Below are positions 17,522 through 23,808 of a stretch of DNA of 64,000 bases, one piece after another. The position numbers were made by a program, and so were the translations under genes. Under the pieces are notes generated by a model. That model made no database searches. It was given only the letters and a program-made list of their open reading frames with translations, and had not been told where the DNA came from. Each line of letters begins with the position of its first letter. The first letter of the stretch is position 1. The stretch covers positions 62,001-126,000 of the forward strand of contig NZ_FNAN01000004.1 of assembly GCF_900101885.1 (NCBI RefSeq). The letters are read 5' to 3'. Source of the DNA: Dyadobacter soli (lineage in GTDB: Bacteria > Bacteroidota > Bacteroidia > Cytophagales > Spirosomataceae).

Positions 17522-17763
17522 CAAAGGTTATAGAGGCTGAATATTTATCAGGATATAAAATCCTCATAAGTTTTTCTGACAAAACCCGTCAGATCATTGA
17601 CTTTGAACCATTCCTTTCTGAGCATCCTCATCCACAATACAATAAATACAAAAAGCCAAGCAACTTCAAGAAATTTAAGATCGAGCGCGGTAACATAGTG
17701 TGGGGAAAAGACTGGGACCTAATTTTCCCGATCGAGCAGCTCCACGCTGGAAAGATTGACTGA
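17518..17763 (+). CDS. DUF2442 domain protein, putative toxin-antitoxin partner
   Basis: An 81-residue protein with EAEYLSGYKILISFSDKTRQ near the N terminus, FEPFL in the middle and the ending IVWGKDWDLIFPIEQLHAG, the recognisable DUF2442 pattern. It starts inside the stop of the DUF4160 gene (ATGA overlap), which indicates translational coupling. DUF2442 proteins are small DNA- or partner-binding proteins usually encoded next to DUF4160; the assignment of toxin and antitoxin roles is uncertain. AT-rich like its partner. Confidence 0.85.
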   Translation: MTKVIEAEYLSGYKILISFSDKTRQIIDFEPFLSEHPHPQYNKYKKPSNFKKFKIERGNIVWGKDWDLIFPIEQLHAGKID

Positions 17764-17839
17764 CTTTTACGGGTTTTGCCTAATTTTGCGGTATCATTTT
17801 TGAAAATCCAGGACAGCGATCCGCATTTGAACATACCCA

Positions 17840-18463
17840 ATGCTTACTAAAACCGTAAAAATCAGCAATGTTACCAACCTCTCCGATGCGCGCTATTGTG
17901 CGGGAATGGGTGTTGAAATGCTTGGTTTTTCTATTGACGAAGATTCTCCCAATTATATTTCTCCCAAAAAATTCGAGGATATCTGCTCCTGGTTGGCCGG
18001 TGTGACCCTCGTTGCCGAAACGGCGAAGACCGATCCCGACGCCATTATCAGTGCATTGGCGGACTATCCCGTACATGCGGTGCAGGTAAATGACCCTGGC
18101 TTGCTCAGCTATCTCCGCACCGATCTCAGCTTGCCGCTCTTGCTCCGTGTGAGCGTCGATCTTTACGACGCAGGCGAAATCGTTCCTATCCTGAGCCGGT
18201 ACGAAGGTGAAGTGAAGCATTTCCTGCTCGAAAGCGACAACGAAGCCGAACTTGCCGAAGTATGGATGCAGGTTTTGGGGACGGTGGAAGCCGAATATCC
18301 TATCCTCGTAGGCTTCGGGCTGGACAATGAATTTACTGTAAGCGCATTGACGGAACTCCTCCCGAATATCGGCATTGCATTGCGTGGCAGCGAAGAAATA
18401 CGCCCCGGCTACAAGGATTTTGGCTCGATGATGGACATTCTCGAAGCGCTTGAAGAACAATAA
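17840..18463 (+). CDS. TrpF-like (phosphoribosylanthranilate isomerase-like) protein lacking catalytic residues
   Basis: The 207 residues have a TIM-barrel layout like TrpF: strand 1 VKISNVTNLSDARYCAGMGVE, then EMLGFSIDEDSPNYISPKKF, and a late phosphate-binding region IALRGSEEIRPGYKDFGSM. True TrpF has the catalytic Cys in KICG at the end of strand 1 and an Asp in a (V/L)LLD motif; here these positions read KISN and FLLES, and the usual DVSSGvE reads LRGSEE. The fold is therefore kept but the isomerase chemistry is doubtful. No other trp genes are nearby. It could be a repurposed sugar-phosphate-binding or regulatory protein. Confidence 0.75.
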   Translation: MLTKTVKISNVTNLSDARYCAGMGVEMLGFSIDEDSPNYISPKKFEDICSWLAGVTLVAETAKTDPDAIISALADYPVHAVQVNDPGLLSYLRTDLSLPLLLRVSVDLYDAGEIVPILSRYEGEVKHFLLESDNEAELAEVWMQVLGTVEAEYPILVGFGLDNEFTVSALTELLPNIGIALRGSEEIRPGYKDFGSMMDILEALEEQ

Positions 18464-18544
18464 CGCCGTTTTTCACCCATTTAAAACACATTCTCACTAA
18501 AAACATCCGCTTAACACGCCCTCGCGCCGATAATAATTTCCCGG

Positions 18545-18576
18545 TTTACAGTATCTTGCATTACCTACTACCTTTG
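18545..18576 (+). promoter_or_regulatory. Promoter of the PspC/LiaI/LiaF-like operon
   Basis: TACCTTTG at 18569-18576 matches the -7 consensus exactly; TTTA at 18545-18548 is one base off the -33 TTTG at a spacing of 20 nt. The start codon of the PspC gene lies 26 nt downstream of the -7 element. Confidence 0.65.
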
Positions 18577-18601
18577 ATTACAAATAAACACTAAACTAAT
18601 C

Positions 18602-19225
18602 ATGGAAAAGAAATTGCATCGCATACCTGACCAGGCAGTTTTCGGAGGAGTTTGTGCGGGAATCGCTCAGTATCTGCAAATTGACGTGGTAATAGTCCGC
18701 GTGATATTCGTGGTGATGGCGCTGCCGATATTGCCTCCCGGCTTTGGAATGACCGGATTGCTCTACATCATCCTGTGGGCAGTGCTGCCGACCGGCCCCG
18801 CCGGAGAGGTCTACACCACCCATAATGTGTTCGGCTCCGAACCTTCCAAGCCGTCCGACCCGGTGTCCGACAAAAAGAGGTCCGATCAAACGATGATGAT
18901 CCTCGGTGGCGTGCTGATCTTTTTTGGTGGGTTAATGCTGGTGGACGACCTGCCATTCTGGTGGTCCTTTAAAAAATACTTCTGGCCTGTAGTGCTGATT
19001 GCCGTGGGTGCGTTCCTGATCCTGCGCCAGCGCGATAAGCAACAGGAGAACAATGCGACCGTATACCCTACGACACCCCCGCCTGTCGATCCGGTAGATC
19101 CGGGGCCTGATCCGCAGCCTTACACACCGTTTTCGCCCAGCTCTTCGCCCGAAACGCATTTTCCCGAAGATCCGGAACTGAAAAAGCCTGACAATGGTGA
19201 CGACGATGTCATCAGAGTCAATTAA
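18602..19225 (+). CDS. PspC-domain membrane protein
   Basis: 207 residues. The N terminus KKLHRIPDQAVFGGVCAGIA is the PspC signature, followed by the PspC transmembrane helix (IVRVIFVVMALPILPPGFG, TGLLYIILWAVLPTG). A second part from about residue 98 has two helices (MMILGGVLIFFGGLMLV, WPVVLIAVGAFLILRQ) like the LiaI/LiaF transmembrane module. The tail is Pro-rich and acidic (TPPPVDPVDPGPDPQP). PspC-type proteins sense envelope damage at the inner membrane. It is the first gene of a three-gene set with LiaI- and LiaF-like proteins (33- and 4-bp gaps), so a joint envelope-stress role is likely. Confidence 0.9.
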   Translation: MEKKLHRIPDQAVFGGVCAGIAQYLQIDVVIVRVIFVVMALPILPPGFGMTGLLYIILWAVLPTGPAGEVYTTHNVFGSEPSKPSDPVSDKKRSDQTMMILGGVLIFFGGLMLVDDLPFWWSFKKYFWPVVLIAVGAFLILRQRDKQQENNATVYPTTPPPVDPVDPGPDPQPYTPFSPSSSPETHFPEDPELKKPDNGDDDVIRVN

Positions 19226-19258
19226 CCTTCCTGAATCGTACCATAAACTATAATAGCC

Positions 19259-19444
19259 ATGAATTTCAAAAACATTTTCTGGGGAGTGATCCTCATTGTC
19301 GTCGGGGCGTTGTTCCTCGTGGAAGAGCTGACCGCCTTCGATTTCGGCCGCTTCTTCTGGCCCATTCTCCTGATCGTGACCGGCGGGCTGCTGCTGTTGC
19401 GCAACTTCCTGAATTCCGACACTACTAACCGATCAAACATATAA
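19259..19444 (+). CDS. Small LiaI-like two-helix membrane protein
   Basis: 61 residues consisting of two transmembrane helices (IFWGVILIVVGALFLVEEL and FWPILLIVTGGLLLLRNF) separated by a short AFDFGRF turn. This is the LiaI/LiaF-TM module alone (DUF5668-like), also present in both neighbours. It sits between them with 33- and 4-bp gaps. It could help the larger proteins assemble in the membrane. Confidence 0.85.
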   Translation: MNFKNIFWGVILIVVGALFLVEELTAFDFGRFFWPILLIVTGGLLLLRNFLNSDTTNRSNI

Positions 19445-19448
19445 GATC

Positions 19449-20459
19449 ATGAAAAACTCAAGAGGCATTGTTTGGGGTGGTCTGCTCGTCATTTTGGGGG
19501 TCTTCTGGCTGCTCAAAAGCATGAACCTGCTCAATATCGACTGGGACCTGGCACTGCCCTACTGGCCGGTACTGCTGATCCTCGCCGGGGCGATCCTGAT
19601 GGCCGCTGGCCGGGAACGCGGCTCAGGTGGCATCGTGGCGTTGCTCATTACCCTCGCCGTTTTTGGAGGTGTGGTCAACAAAACGCACCAGGCATTCGAC
19701 AACCACGGCGATCACTGGAATTTCGGCTGGGACGATGACGACCATGACTACGGCTACCATCACGACGACGACGACGATGAAAAAGACGAAGATTACCAGA
19801 AAGAGCATTGGAAAAACGGCGACCGCCCTATCAACGGCTCCTACAATTACGAAATGGAGGATTTTATCCAGAAAGCCAATTTCAACCTCGAAGGCGGTGC
19901 CGGATCATTTTCGCTGAATGGCAACACGGCCAAGCTTTTCGAAGCAGCCACTACGAGTACTATCGTGGGATTTAAATCAACCACGTCGGTCAATAAGCTG
20001 AACAATTCTGCTTCGGTAACCTTGAAAATGGAAGAAGGCAACGTCAAACTCAAAGATGGCGAAATGTCGAACCAGGCTAAAATCCATCTCAATGATAAGC
20101 CTGTCTGGAATATCGACCTGGGCATCGGCGCAGGAAAAGGGGATTTTGATTTCAGTAATTACAAAGTGGAAAAACTGAAAGTAAGTACCGGCGTGGCCGA
20201 TATGGACATTCGGCTCGGAGACAAAATGCCTACCGCTAATGTTGACATCGAGGCCGGCGTAGCCTCGGTTACGCTCGAAATCCCTGAATCCGTCGGCTGC
20301 GAAATGCGTATGGACGGTGCATTGAATGCCAAAAACATGGAAGGTTTGAGCAAGGTTGGCAATGGCTATTACCGTACCTCCAACTTCGACACCGCTGCGA
20401 AGAAAGTGATCGTGCATTACGAAGGCGGCTTGACCAGCATCAATATCAAACGCTACTAG
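19449..20459 (+). CDS. LiaF-like membrane protein with Asp/His-rich linker and adhesin-like C-terminal domain
   Basis: 336 residues. Helices at about 8-22, 38-55 and 62-75 (GIVWGGLLVILGVFWLL, PYWPVLLILAGAILMAAG, GIVALLITLAVFGGVV) form the LiaI/LiaF-type anchor. Residues about 80-130 are extremely rich in Asp, His, Tyr and Glu (WDDDDHDYGYHHDDDDDE), a likely metal- or cation-binding linker. The C-terminal half has repeating beta strands of the toast-rack/DUF4097 kind (VSTGVADMDIRLGDKMP, IEAGVASVTLEIPES). LiaF in Firmicutes regulates an envelope-stress two-component system; no such kinase is adjacent here. The terminator at 20485 ends the operon. Confidence 0.85.
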   Translation: MKNSRGIVWGGLLVILGVFWLLKSMNLLNIDWDLALPYWPVLLILAGAILMAAGRERGSGGIVALLITLAVFGGVVNKTHQAFDNHGDHWNFGWDDDDHDYGYHHDDDDDEKDEDYQKEHWKNGDRPINGSYNYEMEDFIQKANFNLEGGAGSFSLNGNTAKLFEAATTSTIVGFKSTTSVNKLNNSASVTLKMEEGNVKLKDGEMSNQAKIHLNDKPVWNIDLGIGAGKGDFDFSNYKVEKLKVSTGVADMDIRLGDKMPTANVDIEAGVASVTLEIPESVGCEMRMDGALNAKNMEGLSKVGNGYYRTSNFDTAAKKVIVHYEGGLTSINIKRY

Positions 20460-20484
20460 TCATTATTTCGAATTCAGCAAAAAG

Positions 20485-20519
20485 AATATCTTTGCAGCCT
20501 TTGCAAGGATATTTTTTTT
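20485..20519 (+). terminator. Hairpin with T run directly before the VanX-type gene
   Basis: Arms AATATCTTTGCA (20485-20496) and TGCAAGGATATT (20502-20513) pair with one mismatch around a 5-nt loop, then T continues to 20519, one base before the next start codon. It should end the LiaF-like operon. The left arm also contains TATCTTTG (20487-20494), a full match to the -7 promoter consensus, so terminator and downstream promoter may overlap. Confidence 0.75.
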
Positions 20520-21215
20520 ATGTTTAAAAATGCGTTTTTACTGCTGATTACCGGTTTCGCAGCGTCTCACGCCGCTGCCCAATCACCGAAACAACTCCCT
20601 GCTATCGAGCAGAAAATGGTTGAGCGAGGGTTAGTAGATGTTCAAAAGGTTGATCCTAACATCAGGGTCGAATTGAAATACTCCACTACCGACAACTTCA
20701 TCGGCCGCGACGTGTACGGCGAGCTCACGCGTGCATACCTGCAACCCGAAATGGCCAAAAGACTTGCCAAAGCCAATGCATTACTGGACAAGAAAAAGCC
20801 CGGCTACCAACTGCTGGTCTACGACGCGGCGCGTCCGAACTCCGCCCAGTACGATCTTTGGAATGCATTGGACCAACTGAAAATACCGGCGCGCAGCAAA
20901 ACGCAGTATGTGGCCGATCCCAAAATCGGTTCCAATCACAATTTCGGCTGTGCTATCGACCTTACCGTTGTCGATGAAAACGGCAAACCGCTTGATATGG
21001 GTACAAAATTCGATTTTTTCGGCCCGCTGGCATATCCGCGTTCCGAACAGGAAATGCTGAAAAAAGGAAAGCTGACGGCCCGTCAAATCGAGAACCGCCA
21101 GCTGTTGCGAAGTGTGATGACCCAGGTGGGATTCAAGGTCAATACCACGGAATGGTGGCATTTCGATGGTATGTCGAAAGCACAAGCCCGGGCTAAATAT
21201 GGAATGATCCCCTGA
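20520..21215 (+). CDS. vanX: D-alanyl-D-alanine dipeptidase (VanX/DdpX type, M15D)
   Basis: 231 residues with a Sec signal peptide (FLLLITGFAASHAAAQ), so exported. Zinc-site motifs of peptidase family M15D are complete: SNHNFGCAIDLTVVD corresponds to SxHxxGxAxD (zinc His and Asp), and TEWWHFDGM corresponds to the ExxH motif with the catalytic Glu and third zinc ligand. YDAARP carries the transition-state Arg. The family hydrolyses D-Ala-D-Ala. A periplasmic location suggests peptidoglycan salvage or turnover, not glycopeptide resistance, which needs VanH/VanA partners that are absent here. Its position after envelope-stress genes fits a cell-wall role. Confidence 0.92.
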   Translation: MFKNAFLLLITGFAASHAAAQSPKQLPAIEQKMVERGLVDVQKVDPNIRVELKYSTTDNFIGRDVYGELTRAYLQPEMAKRLAKANALLDKKKPGYQLLVYDAARPNSAQYDLWNALDQLKIPARSKTQYVADPKIGSNHNFGCAIDLTVVDENGKPLDMGTKFDFFGPLAYPRSEQEMLKKGKLTARQIENRQLLRSVMTQVGFKVNTTEWWHFDGMSKAQARAKYGMIP

Positions 21216-21220
21216 AAAAA

Positions 21221-21940
21221 TTAATCAGCGCGGACACTACTCCCACCAGTTACTTCCTTTTCTACTTTCGGATTACCGCGGTAACGCACATTGCTCGCAC
21301 CGCTGGCTTTTACATCGAGAAGCCGCGTAACCCACACTTTGGCATTACTGGCGCCGGAAACGTCCAGGTCCGACTCTTCCGTTTCGAGTTCGAATGCATT
21401 GAGCTGCGAGGCGCCCGAAGCTTCGCCATCGACAAATTTCATTTTACCAAAAGTGTTCAACTGTGACGCGCCGTTGATGTCGAACTTCAACGTAGTACCC
21501 GTTCCTTCAAAATCGCATTGGGAAGCACCCGAAAGCTCGATCTCAATGCTCGGCAGGTTTACAAAATCGTTGATCTCCGCATCTACCGCGCCCGAAAAAT
21601 CGACTCCTGCCAAATCGGGCATCGTAATGTCGATGTCCATGCGCTGGCGCTTCCTCCAGGAGTTGTTGTAGCGGGCCGTCAGCTTGCCGTCCTGCACGAA
21701 AATGTTGAGATCGTCGAGATCGTTCCGCTCGCCGGTGGCTTCCACACTGAACGACGATCCGGCAACGACGTGCACACGGATCGCGTCGCTTACTTCCAGT
21801 TCATCGAAATTGCGGAAATCATAAGTGCGTGTGGTTTCGCCTCTTGGTGGAATGTCTTCATCCTTGTTTACATAAACACAAGACTGAAAAACGGCAGCGA
21901 TACTGAGGGCAATCGAAAGTTTAAGAAATGTTTGTTTCAT
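21221..21940 (-). CDS. DUF2807 (head GIN domain) lipoprotein
   Basis: 239 residues with a lipoprotein signal (SIALSIAAVFQSC) and lipobox Cys near residue 21. The rest is a right-handed beta-solenoid-like repeat: FDELEVSDAIRVHVVAGSS begins the domain, and the small-residue unit SGAS/GASQ/GASN recurs at least five times (VDFSGAVDAEI, ELSGASQCDFEG, NGASQLNTFG, SGASQLNAFE, SGASNAKVWV, SGASNVRYRG). Bacteroidota encode many such envelope proteins, probably adhesin- or scaffold-like. It is divergent from an ECF sigma gene across a very large palindrome, so the two may be co-regulated. Confidence 0.9.
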   Translation of the reverse strand: MKQTFLKLSIALSIAAVFQSCVYVNKDEDIPPRGETTRTYDFRNFDELEVSDAIRVHVVAGSSFSVEATGERNDLDDLNIFVQDGKLTARYNNSWRKRQRMDIDITMPDLAGVDFSGAVDAEINDFVNLPSIEIELSGASQCDFEGTGTTLKFDINGASQLNTFGKMKFVDGEASGASQLNAFELETEESDLDVSGASNAKVWVTRLLDVKASGASNVRYRGNPKVEKEVTGGSSVRAD

Positions 21941-21962
21941 GGCTAAATGATGTTTTTAACCA

Positions 21963-22038
21963 AGACAAGCGGCCCCCTGTTTCCCCCTATTCAAAAAAAT
22001 AAAATTTCTCATAGGGGGAAACAGGGGGCAAGTTGTCT
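21963..22038. repeat. Very long perfect inverted repeat between DUF2807 and ECF sigma genes
   Basis: Perfect 19-bp arms GCCCCCTGTTTCCCCCTAT (21972-21990) and ATAGGGGGAAACAGGGGGC (22011-22029) surround a 20-nt AT-rich loop. After a 3x3 internal loop the pairing continues with AGACAA (21963-21968) and TTGTCT (22033-22038). Each arm is itself a direct repeat of the 5-base run CCCCC (or GGGGG). It lies 22 bp from one start codon and 20 bp from the other, in the leaders of both divergent genes. Confidence 0.95.
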
Positions 22039-22058
22039 CTATCCAAAGGACATCCATA

Positions 22059-22730
22059 ATGACCGCTCTTCTATATCAGGAACCGCTAATCGAAAGAGAT
22101 TATCTATTTTTGACCGAAAATCAAAAACAGATAACGGTGCACTCTTCCGACCCAGAAATAGTCAGCGCGATAAGGCGGGGCGATGAACAGGCCTTTGAGC
22201 AGACCTTCCGGACCTATTATTCGAGGCTGTGCAACTATGCATGTACAATGCTCAAAGATGAAGAAGAGTCCGAAGAGGTCGTGCAAACGGTGTTTCTGAC
22301 GATCTGGGAGAAGCGGGAAGACCTCGAAATTACCCTTTCGCTGAAATCCTATTTGTACCGGGCCGTGCATAACCATTGCCTCAACCGCTTCAAGCACGCT
22401 ACCGTACGTGAGGCGCATAAGGATTATACCATGCATTTTTCAAGCGGTTCGTACGACTCCGTGACCGAAGTAATACACGCCAGCGAACTGGAAGAGCGCA
22501 TCGAACGCGCCGTAAGCACATTACCCGAGCAATGCCAGAAAGCATTCAGGCTGAGCCGTTTTGAGGAATTGAAATATCAGGAAATAGCAGATCAGTTGGG
22601 AATATCCATTAAAACGGTGGAAAATCAGATAGGGAAAGCATTGAAAATTCTGCGCGCGGAGCTGGCGGATTACCTGCCGGTGACGCTTTGGTTGTGTTGT
22701 AGCATTGTTGAACAGTTAATCAGATCGTAA
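22059..22730 (+). CDS. ECF-type RNA polymerase sigma-70 factor
   Basis: 223 residues. Region 2 lies at about residues 45-100 (EQAFEQTFRTYYSRLCNYA, EESEEVVQTVFLTIWEKRE) and region 4 at about 145-205 (LPEQCQKAFRLSRFEELKYQ, EIADQLGISIKTVENQIG, KALKILRAEL), with the YQEIADQLGIS helix-turn-helix. This is the Bacteroidota FecI-like class. FecR-type anti-sigma (2-bp gap) and an STN-domain protein follow, giving a cell-surface-signalling cascade. The start follows the large palindrome by 20 bp; about 30 residues of N-terminal extension precede region 2, so a later start is possible. Confidence 0.93.
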   Translation: MTALLYQEPLIERDYLFLTENQKQITVHSSDPEIVSAIRRGDEQAFEQTFRTYYSRLCNYACTMLKDEEESEEVVQTVFLTIWEKREDLEITLSLKSYLYRAVHNHCLNRFKHATVREAHKDYTMHFSSGSYDSVTEVIHASELEERIERAVSTLPEQCQKAFRLSRFEELKYQEIADQLGISIKTVENQIGKALKILRAELADYLPVTLWLCCSIVEQLIRS

Positions 22731-22732
22731 CC

Positions 22733-23788
22733 ATGAACTCATCTCATGCAAACATATCGGAGGAACTGTTGGCGCGCTACCTGGGCAACACAGCTTCCGA
22801 ATCCGAAAAAAATGAAGTAGACGCATGGCTCGCCGAATCGGAAGCCAATGCACGCGAACTTGCGACCTACCGGCTGATCTGGGACCATACGGCTTCCATG
22901 AAAAAATCCGCCGCGACGGTCGATACAGACGCGGCCTGGAATAAAATGAAGGGCAAAATGGCGGCGGGTAAGGCTGCACCTCCCGTAGCTGATGCCTCGT
23001 CAAAAGTGGAAACCCCGGCCAGGGAAGCGAAAACAATCGAATTCAGGCCCGAAATGCGGAAACGCCGGTTACCGATAACGGTTTGGGCCGCTGCAATGAT
23101 CGCCATTTTGGTGATGGCTTTCGGCTGGTTCTTCCTGATCACCGACAAGACGCCCGAATCGCTGAATGTGGCCACTACCAATAATACCACCGAACAGCTT
23201 CTTCCCGACGGTACCAAGGTTTTCCTGAATTACAATTCGAAATTAACCTATCCTGCAAACTTCACAGGCGATCTGCGGACGGTTTCATTGCAGGGGGAAG
23301 CATTTTTTGATGTAAAACCCGATGCGGCACATCCGTTTGTGATCCAAGCCAATGGCACGGAGATCCGCGTTCTGGGAACGTCTTTCAATGTAAAGGCTTA
23401 TAACGAGGCTCCAGTGCGGGTGGATGTCGCGACCGGGAAAGTACGTGTGACCAAAGACGCCCACCGCGTGGAACTGGTGAAAGGGCAAAGCGCGGAAGTG
23501 CTGAAAGATTCGATCCGCAGCCTGCAAGCAAACATGAACCTGATGGGCTACCGGACACAGATTTACGAGTTCAATGCGGCCGATCTGCAAGACGTCGTCA
23601 GCTCGATCCGCGACGGTTACCACGTGGATGTGCGGCTGTCCAACGACCAGATCGCGCAATGCAGGCTCACGATCCGCTTCGAAAAAGAACCGGTAGACGC
23701 CACATTATCCGTCATCGCCGAAACCCTCGACCTCAGCCTTCGGAAGGAAGGCAACGTGTACTGGCTCGACGGAAACAGTTGCCAATAA
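22733..23788 (+). CDS. FecR-family anti-sigma factor
   Basis: 351 residues. The cytoplasmic N-terminal part (about 1-110) begins ISEELLARYLGNTASESEKN, as anti-sigma domains of this family do. One transmembrane helix spans about 113-137 (PITVWAAAMIAILVMAFGW). The periplasmic FecR domain follows (LLPDGTKVFLNYNSKLTYP, GEAFFDVKPDAAHPFVI, VRVDVATGKVRV), then a DUF4974-like C-terminal domain (FNAADLQDVVSSIRDGY). It holds the upstream sigma factor inactive and receives a signal from an outer-membrane partner, here probably the STN protein 20 bp downstream. Confidence 0.95.
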   Translation: MNSSHANISEELLARYLGNTASESEKNEVDAWLAESEANARELATYRLIWDHTASMKKSAATVDTDAAWNKMKGKMAAGKAAPPVADASSKVETPAREAKTIEFRPEMRKRRLPITVWAAAMIAILVMAFGWFFLITDKTPESLNVATTNNTTEQLLPDGTKVFLNYNSKLTYPANFTGDLRTVSLQGEAFFDVKPDAAHPFVIQANGTEIRVLGTSFNVKAYNEAPVRVDVATGKVRVTKDAHRVELVKGQSAEVLKDSIRSLQANMNLMGYRTQIYEFNAADLQDVVSSIRDGYHVDVRLSNDQIAQCRLTIRFEKEPVDATLSVIAETLDLSLRKEGNVYWLDGNSCQ

Positions 23789-23808
23789 GAACTACAAGTC
23801 ATCTTGCT

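Noticed and set aside
20520..21215. Glycopeptide (vancomycin) resistance locus
   Set aside because: Only the VanX-type dipeptidase is present, with a Sec signal; no VanH, VanA or regulator genes, so cell-wall turnover is the simpler reading.
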